64,000 nucleotides of DNA from an uncultured bacterium (GTDB taxonomy: Bacteria; Planctomycetota; UBA1135; GCA-002686595). The position numbers were made by a program, and so were the translations under genes. Positions within the stretch are counted from its first letter, which is position 1, and every line of letters starts with the position of its first letter. This document shows, in pieces, positions 1 to 8,284 of this stretch. Where the stretch lies: the NCBI GenBank assembly GCA_937896235.1, contig CALBMX010000048.1, forward strand, positions 1 to 64,000. Direction: 5' to 3'. The notes beneath the pieces are model-generated. The model saw only the letters and a list, made by a program, of their open reading frames with translations, made no database searches and was not told the origin of the DNA.

Positions 1-232
1 CCACCTTGGTAGCCGCGACTTGCGCCGCCTTGGCCGCCACCGCCTTGGTATCCGCCTTCGCGGTTGCCACCACCTTGGTAGCCGCGACTTGCGCCGCCTT
101 GGCCGCCGCCGCCTTGGTATCCGCCTTCGCGGTTGCCACCACCTTGGTAGCCGCGATTGCCGCCGCCTTGGCCACCGCCTTGGTATCCGCCTTCGCGGTT
201 ACCGCCACCTTGGTAGCCGCCTTCGCGATTAG
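1..232 (-). repeat. In-frame 66-69 bp tandem repeat coding the TruD glycine-rich tail
   Basis: Successive units start near 1, 70, 139 and 205, giving periods of 69, 69 and 66 bp. They encode Gly, Asn, Arg, Glu, Tyr, Gln and Ser rich segments. The units are nearly identical at DNA level, which suggests recent expansion by slippage or recombination. The array continues past the left edge, so the copy number is unknown. Confidence 0.85.
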
Positions 233-1631
233 GCCGCTCACCCGACGGCTCTCCGCCACGGGCATACGCACCCTCTGGCCGTCGGTAGCCGCCTTCCTGG
301 CTCTCGGAATGAGAATCATCGCGGTCGCGATCGCGGCCGCGATTCTGGAATCCCTGTCCCTGCCTGCGCTCGAGGCTTCCGCCACCGAATCGCGAACCGC
401 GCCCGCCGGCGGGGTTATCGCCACGCTCGGCATCACGTTTCTCTCTCTCTGCTTTCATAGCTGAGCTCATCTCAAAAATACGCTTTACAACAAGCGTCGC
501 ATAACTTCCGCGAGGAAGGTCGAAGCGCAGCTTAACCAGGCTGCAGCCATGATTGAGGCGATCCTCTTCTGCAGGCCGCACGCGAAGGTGCAGCGGCAGG
601 CTCACCAAAGGACGATCTTCACCCTTCAGGGCAAATCCGGAGACGCCCTCGATATGAAACTGGTCTGCTGTCAGCCCCTCGGCCGCCAGAACCTTCTCAA
701 AGATCGCCTTGTCTTCACCACAATCCTCAAGGCGCGACCCTGGCAAACGCAAGCCAGCGCGCATCACAAGGTCGGCGGGGGGAGCTCCCTCATAGGTGGG
801 TAGAGCACCTTCGTCCGATGCCAGAATCGTGCGGTCTTCTTTGGCACAGGCGTCGCGAACCAAGAGCGCCGCCGCGCGGTTCCACACGTGGCTTTGGTAG
901 GCGTACAAGTGAATCAAGCGAATCCGCGAAGGGGCGAAATAGAACGCGCCTGCGAAGTCTTCGGGCTCCTTCACCAAGTGGTCGAAGATAGAGAAGTGTT
1001 CGCCAAAGCCGCGGCTAATACCTCCGCATTTATTCCAGTTGCCCCAGTTGCGGCCGATGTCTTCCTTATAACGCACATAACGAGCGGAGTCGAACGGCGA
1101 CGGCCAAAACAGCATGCGCTTGAGAGCCTCTTCGGTGTTGCCGAGCATCAGCTCGCGCGCAACCCATCCCTGGTCGTGCCGTAGGTTTCCGAAGCGCTGG
1201 TCATCAAAGTAGTTGATCAGCCCGTGCTCGCGAACGCCCTCCAGGTTCTCGCGCAAGACGCGAACGTCTTCACGCCAAAGCCCGCGCACGGTAATTTCGA
1301 AACCGTTGCCGCTGCTGTGCTCGCTGCTCAGCTCGACATCGGAGAAGCCAGCGTGCTCGATGCGCAAGTCCCCCTCGTTAAGGGTCACAGCACGGTGCTT
1401 GCGCGGCACGCTCATGTACTGTGTGGTTACGGCTTGGCGGTCCTTCAATCCAGCGAACTTAATGTCACCGGTTTCGAGGCCAGCCTCTGTTGCCAAAGCC
1501 TTAACGGCCTCCGGCGTGGTCATCTTCTTCTTGGTGACGCGATAGACGGCGTAATCTCCTTTTGCACAAATAAAGTTCTCGTGCAGGAGTTCGCGAACGT
1601 GGAAGTCACCGGGGCGTTGTTTGAGTCTCAT
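1..1631 (-). CDS. truD: tRNA pseudouridine synthase D with long glycine-rich tail (3' end outside window)
   Basis: TruD makes pseudouridine 13 in tRNA. At least 543 codons are open from ATG 1631 to the window edge, so the stop is not seen. The core (residues 1-387) carries AGLKDRQAVTTQ with the expected catalytic Asp64, NYFDDQRFG at 140-148 and AYQSHVWN at 244-251, all TruD hallmarks. From about residue 388 the frame continues into a tail that is first basic (KAEREKRDAERGD), then RGG-like, then tandem repeats of about 23 residues built from GGNREGGYQ, GGGGQGG and ASRGYQ. Known TruD proteins normally end with the core. The start overlaps the stop of the upstream pseudouridine synthase gene (ATGA), so translation is probably coupled. 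An RNA-binding or condensate role for the tail is inference. Confidence 0.9.
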   Translation of the reverse strand, partial: MRLKQRPGDFHVRELLHENFICAKGDYAVYRVTKKKMTTPEAVKALATEAGLETGDIKFAGLKDRQAVTTQYMSVPRKHRAVTLNEGDLRIEHAGFSDVELSSEHSSGNGFEITVRGLWREDVRVLRENLEGVREHGLINYFDDQRFGNLRHDQGWVARELMLGNTEEALKRMLFWPSPFDSARYVRYKEDIGRNWGNWNKCGGISRGFGEHFSIFDHLVKEPEDFAGAFYFAPSRIRLIHLYAYQSHVWNRAAALLVRDACAKEDRTILASDEGALPTYEGAPPADLVMRAGLRLPGSRLEDCGEDKAIFEKVLAAEGLTADQFHIEGVSGFALKGEDRPLVSLPLHLRVRPAEEDRLNHGCSLVKLRFDLPRGSYATLVVKRIFEMSSAMKAEREKRDAERGDNPAGGRGSRFGGGSLERRQGQGFQNRGRDRDRDDSHSESQEGGYRRPEGAYARGGEPSGERPNREGGYQGGGNREGGYQGGGQGGGNRGYQGGGNREGGYQGGGGQGGASRGYQGGGNREGGYQGGGGQGGASRGYQG

Positions 1632-2719
1632 GATTTGTAGGGCCGTACTTTGGCCAACTGCCTTGTTATGCGTTGGAAATCTAAAGGAAGAGGCGCTTGA
1701 ACAACCAAGCGCTTTCCTGCGTCACTCGGATCGGGCAGGTCGATCTCGAATGCGTGTAAGGTGAGTCGTGCGATCAAGGGGCGCTCTGGGCGGCCACGCT
1801 TCGAACGGTATCCGGGTTTGATGTCGGACAACTTCAGCTCGTCGTGACGGCCGTATAGGGAGTCGACGGCAAGGGGGAACCCCTCGTGGCCAAGGTGCAC
1901 GCGAATTTGGTGTGTTCGCCCAGTCTCAGGCAAGCAGCGCAAAAGGGTAAAACCTCGGAACCGCTGCTCGATTGTCACGCGTGTTCGCGCGGCTTTTGCC
2001 TCCTTCTTGTCGTTGGGAAGGATGGACATACGGTGAGCCCGTTTTTTGGCCAAAGTGATGATTCCGAGGCGCCTGCGCTCGCGTTTGCCCAGGGTCTCTT
2101 CAGGCCCGATCGCACCGTCGAGAACGATCTCGTCGGCATAGGGCCACTCCCCTTCGACGAGGGCTAAATAGGTCTTTCGAACATCGTGCGCACCGGTTTG
2201 AGCAGCTCCTTCAAAGGCCGCGCGCAAGAGACGCTCGGCATCCAGATTCTTCGCGGCAACAAGTACCCCTGAGGTGTCCTTGTCCAGTCGATGAAGCATG
2301 CGCGGACGCCAGTCAAGCGCCTCTTCACCCTCTTCGCCGGTGGGCTCATGCCCAAGTGCGTGAGCGAGAAAGGCGCCCGCCATCGACCCGATCTCCGGCG
2401 ACCAGCGCTCGGGTTCACTCGCCACTCCGGGCGGCTTATTGGCAACGATGATGTCATCGTTTTCAAAGATGACCTCCAACTTCACGCTGGGCGCAGTGAG
2501 GTTCCGTGGAAAGAAGGTCTCGTCGTCAAATCGGAGCAAGATGACCTCGCCCTCGGAAACCCTGTGGTTCGGCAGAATCTCAGCCCCATCCACGGTGATT
2601 ACACCGTCCCGGATATTGCGCCGAAAGAACCCCTTATTAAGCGAAGGCCGTTCCAAGCACAGAAGCTCATCAAGCTCCATTCCTGCGCGTTCCGCCTCGA
2701 CCACCATTACCTCTACCAC
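1628..2719 (-). CDS. RluA-family 23S rRNA/tRNA pseudouridine synthase
   Basis: This 363-residue protein isomerises uridine in structured RNA. An S4-like N-terminal region lies at about residues 15-65. The catalytic signature HRLDKDTSG is at 143-151 with Asp146 as the expected nucleophile, and GRTHQIRVHLGHEGFPL fits the family C-terminal core. The exact target (RluC, RluD or RluA type) cannot be decided from sequence alone. It lies in a minus-strand run after hpt, with a 153-bp gap, and its TGA overlaps the truD ATG. Two pseudouridine synthases from different families are therefore co-transcribed. ATG 2719 is taken as the start; an in-frame ATG four codons later is an alternative. Confidence 0.9.
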   Translation of the reverse strand: MVEVMVVEAERAGMELDELLCLERPSLNKGFFRRNIRDGVITVDGAEILPNHRVSEGEVILLRFDDETFFPRNLTAPSVKLEVIFENDDIIVANKPPGVASEPERWSPEIGSMAGAFLAHALGHEPTGEEGEEALDWRPRMLHRLDKDTSGVLVAAKNLDAERLLRAAFEGAAQTGAHDVRKTYLALVEGEWPYADEIVLDGAIGPEETLGKRERRRLGIITLAKKRAHRMSILPNDKKEAKAARTRVTIEQRFRGFTLLRCLPETGRTHQIRVHLGHEGFPLAVDSLYGRHDELKLSDIKPGYRSKRGRPERPLIARLTLHAFEIDLPDPSDAGKRLVVQAPLPLDFQRITRQLAKVRPYKS

Positions 2720-2872
2720 TTGATTTCTCCTGTGCTCGCACCCGCCCCGTTCTATCGAGGTCGCGCTATCCGAGTTCTTGTTTTAAGTCTTGTATATGGA
2801 TACGCCATCTATAGCGGACCCGAATCATCGCCCCCTTCTTCGAGGGCGATCCTGTGTTGGAATCGATTGCCC

Positions 2873-3490
2873 TTAGGCTTGTGTACTGCAGTTCGCCGCA
2901 TCGGGCGCACTGGATTCGCCGCCGCGCTCTTCCGCGGGGGCTTGTGTTTCTGAGGTTTGGTAGAGGGCTGGCTTCAGCGCTCCCACGTACGGTAGGTTGC
3001 GGTAGCGCCCAGCGAAATCTAGGCCGTAACCAACAACAAAAAGGTCTTCAACTTCGAAGCAGGCATAGTCGGCGCAAAGGTCGACAGCGCGGCGACTTGG
3101 TTTATCCAAGAACACGCATGTCTTTACCTCGGAAGCACCCCGGGCAAGCATTTCAGCTTTCAGTGCGGCCATGGTGCGACCGGTGTCTAGGATGTCATCG
3201 ACAAGTAGAATACGTCGTCCGCGGATCTCTTCGTCCATCGGGAAGAAGTTCAACCTCAGGTTCCCCGAGGTCGTACCGGCACCATAACTCGAGGCACCGA
3301 CAAAGGCCATTTCGAGCTTTGCTGGAATGTTCCGCACTAGGTCAGAGACAAAAACGACCGAGCCTTTAAGAACGCCGACTACGGTAAAGTCCTCACCCGC
3401 GTAATCGCGAGTCAGCTCGCTCGCAACGCGAACAATTCCACCTAGGATTTGCTCGGCAGAGAAAAGGACTGTTTCGATATCTTCGTGCAT
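2873..3490 (-). CDS. hpt: Hypoxanthine phosphoribosyltransferase
   Basis: Purine salvage enzyme that converts hypoxanthine or guanine plus PRPP to IMP or GMP in the cytoplasm. The 205-residue product has VLKGSVVFVSDL at 40-51 and the PRPP-binding loop VDDILDTGRT at 97-106, both typical of bacterial Hpt. The family core ends near residue 180. The remaining Ser/Ala/Glu-rich tail (about 25 residues) is not part of the usual fold. This is the first gene of the minus-strand run hpt - pseudouridine synthase - truD. The island carrying MITE-like repeats begins about 110 bp upstream of its start. Confidence 0.95.
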   Translation of the reverse strand: MHEDIETVLFSAEQILGGIVRVASELTRDYAGEDFTVVGVLKGSVVFVSDLVRNIPAKLEMAFVGASSYGAGTTSGNLRLNFFPMDEEIRGRRILLVDDILDTGRTMAALKAEMLARGASEVKTCVFLDKPSRRAVDLCADYACFEVEDLFVVGYGLDFAGRYRNLPYVGALKPALYQTSETQAPAEERGGESSAPDAANCSTQA

Positions 3491-3599
3491 GACATTTGGG
3501 CCCGCGCCTTGGAGTGCGCCTGAAGGGCGCCCCCCAGAAATGGGCCGAACAGTCTACCTGATTTTGGCAGGCAGTTGGTGGATTGTCCTTGAACCCTAG

Positions 3600-3769
3600 G
3601 ATCCCGTCGCTAAAGGGCCTACTCGACTTCGCCCTCTTCGACTCTGCAGCGTCGGTCAGGATCGAGCCGTGCCCAGCGGCCAGGAAGGCCGCTTCCGCGG
3701 TCTCGCCCCTAACCTTCTCGCATGCTCAAAGGGGGCTTTGTCTCCCGACGCCCCTTTTCCAACGGGCTG
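3600..3769 (-). mobile_element. MITE-like element, copy 1 (inverted relative to copies 2 and 3)
   Basis: A 170-bp sequence nearly identical, in reverse complement, to 4130-4299. Its ends are imperfect inverted repeats of the AGCCCGTTG...AAAGGG type. It is flanked by CTAG (3596-3599) and CTTG (3770-3773), which reads as a slightly decayed 4-bp target duplication. It has no plausible coding capacity for a transposase. The CTAR target and 4-bp duplication resemble the IS5 group, so mobilisation by an IS5-type transposase in trans is a reasonable inference. Confidence 0.8.
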
Positions 3770-3773
3770 CTTG

Positions 3774-4125
3774 GGAGGCGCATCACTCACATTCTCCTCG
3801 ACTTGGGGGTTGCGGCAGTTTTGAACCCAAGCCTTTATAAGGAGAGCACCTGTCGACTCAATCACTCCAATGTTGCCGGAGCTGCGTAAACAGCCCATGC
3901 TTGAAAACGGACATGGGAACCGCGCAACCCACCCAGGCACAAGGATCTCTCTATCTCTAAGATTGGATTCGAATCCACCCGCAAGGTGACACTTCGTTCA
4001 TTTATCAACTCACAAAAACCAACTGTTTCTTGTTCGTAAAACCCAGACAACACCCGGAACCAGCGAGAATCTACTCGATCCAATCGAAGTCCCTAGCCAT
4101 TTGCCATCCCACTTCGACGCGTACT
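3774..4125. other. Gene-free spacer between two oppositely oriented MITE copies
   Basis: About 350 bp, more AT-rich than the flanking genes. Only short open frames occur and none has a recognisable product. A short palindrome GGATTCGAATCC lies near 3965-3976. The flanking inverted 170-bp copies could pair or recombine and invert this segment. Confidence 0.5.
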
Positions 4126-4129
4126 CTAA

Positions 4130-4299
4130 AAGCCCGTTGAAAAAGGGCCGTCGGGAGACAAAGCCCCCTTTGAGCATGCGAGAAGGTTAGGGGCGAGACC
4201 GCGGAAGCGGCCTTCCTGGCCGCTGAGCACGGCTCGATCCTGACCGACGCTGCAGGGTCGAAGAGGGCGAAGTCGAGTAGGCCCTTTAGCAACGGGCTG
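4130..4299 (+). mobile_element. MITE-like element, copy 2, with CTAA target duplication
   Basis: This 170-bp element has terminal inverted repeats: AGCCCGTTGAAAAAGGGCC at the left and its counterpart with two mismatches at the right. It is bounded by a perfect 4-bp direct repeat CTAA at 4126-4129 and 4300-4303. The interior contains a GCGGCC/GGCCGC hairpin. No transposase is encoded. It is the best-preserved of the three copies and defines the element boundaries. Confidence 0.85.
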
Positions 4300-4303
4300 C
4301 TAA

Positions 4304-4756
4304 GCTACCGGCACCCTATAGGTCGCCTAGTGATCCCGATAAGCGACAAGTGCGCCCTCCCATCGACATGTCCATACTTTCCAAAATACATTCAAAACTA
4401 CAGAGGAAACTAATTTCAAGGACCGGACTCTTCCTTTCGACCCGCCTGGCCTGTTCGTCAACTGCTATTTATTGCCGTTCGGCACACATCGGGCCCCACG
4501 GAAGGTCCCCGACACTGAAACAGAACCGGTATTTTATGGCCCCACTTTTGAGAACCCGACTCCCACTTCCGAGCCAACTAAATCATTCTCAAATAAAAAA
4601 AGGGCGATAGTCGCTTAAAGACTCATCTAAAGACCCTAGACTTATCTCACTTGACATTCACCGTTCGAATGCCTGAACTCTACCATCATTGATTACGTCA
4701 AGAGTCTTGGCGTCCATGACGAGAAAGCCTCTTCCCTCTAAACTAATATGACAACT
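4304..4756. other. AT-richer intergenic stretch upstream of the small coiled-coil gene
   Basis: About 450 bp with no supportable gene. A consensus -35-like TTGACA occurs at 4651-4656, about 100 bp upstream of the next start, but no good -10 box sits at 16-18 bp spacing, so no promoter is called. Base composition differs from the surrounding genes, which fits an inserted or decayed region. Confidence 0.4.
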
Positions 4757-5008
4757 ATGTCCAAGCGTAGCTACAACCGCCGCTCTAGCGAGCAAATCAT
4801 TGCTGACCTTCAAGCTCAAATCGACCTCCAGAAGGAGAAGATTGAAGCAAAGGCCAAGGCAAACGACCCCGTCTTGAAGGAAATCCCCAAGGTGCGTCGT
4901 CAGCTTAGGAAATTTGCGCAGCTATCCAACGATGGCGGTAGGAAGGACATTGGGAACTCTGTCCTGGCCTTCCTGACCAGCCTGGATCGCATGTACAAAA
5001 AGTGCTAA
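4757..5008 (+). CDS. Small basic coiled-coil protein of unknown function
   Basis: An 83-residue protein (86 if ATG 4748 is used). It starts with a basic segment (KRSYNRRSSEQ), followed by a heptad-like helix (IADLQAQIDLQKEKIEAK), then a conserved-looking DPVLKEIPKVRRQLRKFAQ segment and a second predicted helix ending in Cys. The regular amphipathic pattern and wobble-position GC indicate real coding. No clear Shine-Dalgarno precedes either ATG. It is the only credible gene in the MITE-bearing island. No enzymatic motif is visible; a nucleic-acid or protein-binding role would be speculation. Confidence 0.65.
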   Translation: MSKRSYNRRSSEQIIADLQAQIDLQKEKIEAKAKANDPVLKEIPKVRRQLRKFAQLSNDGGRKDIGNSVLAFLTSLDRMYKKC

Positions 5009-5124
5009 CGATTCTACCTATCAAGGTTGTCCCGAAAACGCCGCGCCCAGAGTTCTCTCGGGTGTGGCGTTTCCTTTATATAAGTCCACCACAAGCTGTT
5101 TCGGTCCGCTCCCCTGAGGGCTAG

Positions 5125-5290
5125 GAACCCGTTGAAGGGCCGTCAGGAGACAAAGCCCCCTTTGAGCATGCGAGAAGTTAGGGGCGAGACCGCGGAAGCG
5201 GCCTTCCTGGCCGCTGAGCACGGCGCGGTCCCGACCGACGCTACAGGGTCGAAGAGGGCGAAGTCGAGAAGGCCCTTTAGCAATGGGCTG
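5125..5290 (+). mobile_element. MITE-like element, copy 3, with CTAG target duplication at a stop codon
   Basis: A 166-bp copy in the same orientation as copy 2, differing by a few substitutions and 3- and 1-base deletions. It is flanked by perfect CTAG repeats at 5121-5124 and 5291-5294. The right-hand CTAG contains, on the minus strand, the TAG stop codon of the adjacent membrane protein gene. Insertion at the native stop thus left that reading frame intact. Confidence 0.85.
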
Positions 5291-7075
5291 CTAGGAGCGG
5301 TAGCGCCACCACAGAAGGTCGCCCTCTACAGCCACGCGCTCCCAGTTGGCGAGCCCGTCAAGTAGCTCGCTTAGCACTTCCAGGCAGGGGCCCCAGAACT
5401 CGGAGTCCGTTGCGTCCACCAAAATATGGTCGATGCCTACATGCTGAAGGTCAAGCCCTAAGGCCATTGCATCGGGTACCCGAATCAACCCACTCTCATC
5501 AAAGGTGGGGACCGCTAGGGAATAGAGATCGGGTGCTGTCTCCTTCCATAGATAGAGAGCTCTTGGGTTCACCCTCGCTATGTAGGAAAATAGGACCGGT
5601 TTCTTATGGGTGGCTTGCCAGGTCATGGCCTGGCCCGCTCCATACTGCACGGGCAGGGTGAGAACCCCGTGGACGTCTTCAACTTCTCGAAGAAGTGAGA
5701 TCGCGACCGGCGTTTCGATCTGCATGACTGGATAGCTCCCAACCCAGTTCTCCACGCCAAGGAATACGACCAGGAAGGTCGCTAGCGGTTTGGAGTGCTG
5801 CTGCACACGCTGCAGGCCCCAGGCCGCCAGTGCTACAAAGGGTAGGAAGAAATAGGGGAAGAAGCGGGCCGGAATACGCAGCGTGCCCATGCCTGGAAGC
5901 GCACGGAAGAAGCCAGAGATCACACGCTCTCCCCCCCCAAAGGCTGGATCCCAAACGACTAGAAAGAGCCCAAAGGCGAGGCCACCCCAAGCCCAGACTC
6001 TCGGATTCTTCCACAGTGCAAAGATCGCGAGTGGCAGAAGTGCAACTGAGATATTAAGCCAGGAGAGTTCGTTCCAGCCGAGGGGCGCGTCTGGAGGAAC
6101 CCCCGGTAGGGCCCCCTCTTGTGACAGGCTGGCTACGATTGGATTTAGGCCTGGCAACCTGAAAAAGTCCACGAGCTGGGCATAAGCCAAAGTCTGTCTA
6201 TGTATCGAATCCCCAAACTGCGGATACATCTTCAAGAAATCAGAGACTCGGTACAGCTCGTTAAGGACCTCTCGGATCCAAGGCCACCCCACGATCGTTG
6301 CTATAGTGAGAGCGCCAAGTAGAGCTACAGGTTCGAAAACGCGTGATCGCCGTGGCCCGCTAAGGGACAATACTCCCATTGGGATCCGGGGGGCGAACAG
6401 GAACGTGAGTAGTCCGAGTACAAGAGTTGAAAACGAACCGAGCGGAGACGTCAGTAACGTCAATCCGAAGACGAGTCCCGTCGCAAGGGCTGGTTTCCAA
6501 GCCCTCCTCTCGGCATGCATCCATTTTAAGAGGAAAAGTAGGAAGAGCGGCGGCCATGGGGTCGCGCCAAAATCCATGTGCTCCAGACTCTTCTGAAGAA
6601 AGTAGGGCGAGAATGCCCATGCAAATGCGCCAAAACCGCAGGCGAACCGCGTGATCCCAAGAGTTCGAAGCAGGGCCCACATTGCGCCAAACGATGAGGC
6701 AAATAGAAGCAGGAATGCCGCGCCGACCGCAAAGACAGGCCCGCCCAACCACTGGAGTGGTAGGGTTAGCAGGCCCCACAAGAAAACGTGCGTGTGAAGC
6801 GCAAGGCTGTGCCCATTTGGCAAAAAGATCTTTTCGCTAAAGAAGAAATCCCCATGCCCCGCAACCGCCTCGCTCGTCCACCAGAAATCCCAAACCCAGA
6901 TGTGCATATCAGAGCCACTGGGTTCTGTGAACCGAGCATCGTATGGGAGGGCAGAACCTAGCTGGGGAAGTAAGGGCCAAGTCCATAGGACGGCCAAGGC
7001 GAATCCAAGGAGGAGTACGGCAACTGTTTCTTTAAGGAAGGGACGCGACACGGCTAAAGCATACAGGCACAGCAC
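5291..7075 (-). CDS. Polytopic membrane protein, GT-C glycosyltransferase-like
   Basis: A 594-residue integral membrane protein with roughly ten or more hydrophobic segments. After the first membrane helix (about residues 17-33) comes a loop with acidic residues Asp56 and Asp63 (GSDMHIWVWDFWW). This matches the first-loop acidic motif of GT-C enzymes that use polyprenol-phosphate sugars. PNGHSLALHTHVFLWG follows, as in many such proteins. The exact sugar or acceptor cannot be inferred, and assignment rests on topology and this loop only. It lies 22 bp after the propeller-like gene in the same operon. Its TAG stop is formed by the target duplication of a MITE copy. Confidence 0.6.
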   Translation of the reverse strand: MLCLYALAVSRPFLKETVAVLLLGFALAVLWTWPLLPQLGSALPYDARFTEPSGSDMHIWVWDFWWTSEAVAGHGDFFFSEKIFLPNGHSLALHTHVFLWGLLTLPLQWLGGPVFAVGAAFLLLFASSFGAMWALLRTLGITRFACGFGAFAWAFSPYFLQKSLEHMDFGATPWPPLFLLFLLKWMHAERRAWKPALATGLVFGLTLLTSPLGSFSTLVLGLLTFLFAPRIPMGVLSLSGPRRSRVFEPVALLGALTIATIVGWPWIREVLNELYRVSDFLKMYPQFGDSIHRQTLAYAQLVDFFRLPGLNPIVASLSQEGALPGVPPDAPLGWNELSWLNISVALLPLAIFALWKNPRVWAWGGLAFGLFLVVWDPAFGGGERVISGFFRALPGMGTLRIPARFFPYFFLPFVALAAWGLQRVQQHSKPLATFLVVFLGVENWVGSYPVMQIETPVAISLLREVEDVHGVLTLPVQYGAGQAMTWQATHKKPVLFSYIARVNPRALYLWKETAPDLYSLAVPTFDESGLIRVPDAMALGLDLQHVGIDHILVDATDSEFWGPCLEVLSELLDGLANWERVAVEGDLLWWRYRS

Positions 7076-7096
7076 TAATCATGGTAAACAGATGCT

Positions 7097-8233
7097 CTAA
7101 GGCGTGGCGGCTGAGAGGTCGGTCAAATAGCTAAATCCACCCTGCCCCGGAAGCATGATCCCACCTGCATCAACACGAACCGCCGCTCCTGGGGAGGCGA
7201 TCCAAAAGCCGCCATCTTTCCGGGCCTCTCCTCTCGAGAGATCCGAGGACACGATGGGAACACTGAGCTCAAGGATCCCGCCTGGCCCAAAGCGCCGAAC
7301 AAGAGGTTGAGTTGTATCCGCAAGCCACACGCGCTCCTGGCCAGTCACTGGCGACAAACTCTCCGCGTTCAACCCCGTCGCCGCACTCCATATCAAATTC
7401 AAATCTCGATCGACCCGAAGGAGCCTATGGGGGGAGGCCACGTCCAGAACCCACCACCCCCCATCTGGCGCGGGTGCAATGTCCCCGACTTCCGAGGCGA
7501 GGTCCTTCCGTGAAACAATGGTGACGCCACCCTCCCCGAGCAACGTCAGCTCCCCAGAATCGGACCCGGCAAGAACCTGAAGAGCCCCGGCCAAGCTGCC
7601 CGACGTGGGCTTCTCCCCGAGCTGCGCGCCAACGCAAACCACACCAGAAAGGGATGCGAACTCGGAGAGCCCTTTCGGAGTTGAAACGGGAGAGCCCCCC
7701 CCGAGCGCGCCGTACAGGACCCTCGAGCTCGCACCTCCCAGTCCCATCTCAACGACAAAGACACCACCGTCCGGCCCAGGAGCCAAGTCGATCGCTGCGC
7801 CTAAGACCCCAACGCGGCTAGGGGTCCCCATCGCATCGACGTGGACAAGAGCGTGCTGCCCTAGCGGTCCTCCTCCAAGTGCCGAGAGTGCGAACGTCCC
7901 TCCACCCCCGATGGCCTCGACACGAACTGGGCTTGGCACAAACACGCGCCTCTGAACAAAGAAGTCTTTGTCCAATCCAATCACCAGATCCGCATCCCGG
8001 TCAGCGACCCAAAAGGCGACCGTCGAGGCACCCGCGAGAATCACAGGCGCAGCAATCAGCGCGTAGCTGAGTGCACCCACTGCCAAACCAAGAGCCAAGC
8101 GCTTCGCCGGACGGGCGACCTCCGGCGCGGCCGAAATCCGAGCGCGCCAGCTCCCGAACTTCTCGAAAGGATTCCAAATGCGCTCACGCCAAGTGTTCGG
8201 GGCGGCCACCCGAGCTGTCAATAAATTTTGCAT
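7097..8233 (-). CDS. Membrane-anchored beta-propeller-like protein, function unknown
   Basis: 378 residues. A cytoplasmic N-terminus is followed by one long hydrophobic segment (about residues 46-75). The large remainder has repeated blades such as PGPDGGVFVVEMG, DGGWWVLDVASPHRLLRVD and RVWLADTTQPLVRRFGPGG. This pattern (W or F-aspartate strand ends with Gly-rich turns) is typical of NHL/YVTN-type propellers that sit outside the membrane. No catalytic residues are evident. It is encoded just upstream of the GT-C-like gene, so a joint envelope role is possible but unproven. Confidence 0.55.
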   Translation of the reverse strand: MQNLLTARVAAPNTWRERIWNPFEKFGSWRARISAAPEVARPAKRLALGLAVGALSYALIAAPVILAGASTVAFWVADRDADLVIGLDKDFFVQRRVFVPSPVRVEAIGGGGTFALSALGGGPLGQHALVHVDAMGTPSRVGVLGAAIDLAPGPDGGVFVVEMGLGGASSRVLYGALGGGSPVSTPKGLSEFASLSGVVCVGAQLGEKPTSGSLAGALQVLAGSDSGELTLLGEGGVTIVSRKDLASEVGDIAPAPDGGWWVLDVASPHRLLRVDRDLNLIWSAATGLNAESLSPVTGQERVWLADTTQPLVRRFGPGGILELSVPIVSSDLSRGEARKDGGFWIASPGAAVRVDAGGIMLPGQGGFSYLTDLSAATP

Positions 8234-8284
8234 GTAACTAGGACGCTCGCCAACGGCGCTCGTTACACCTCTCGTCCTCTTTTC

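Noticed and set aside
6-464. Plus-strand Ala/Val-rich open frames over the left edge
   Set aside because: They are the antisense shadow of the glycine-rich truD tail.
3965-3985. GGATTCGAATCC resembling a tRNA T-arm
   Set aside because: No matching T-stem, anticodon arm or acceptor stem could be built on either strand; it is just a short palindrome.
5132-5365. Open frame running through MITE copy 3
   Set aside because: It is read from repeat sequence, recurs only because the element is repeated, and has no independent coding support.
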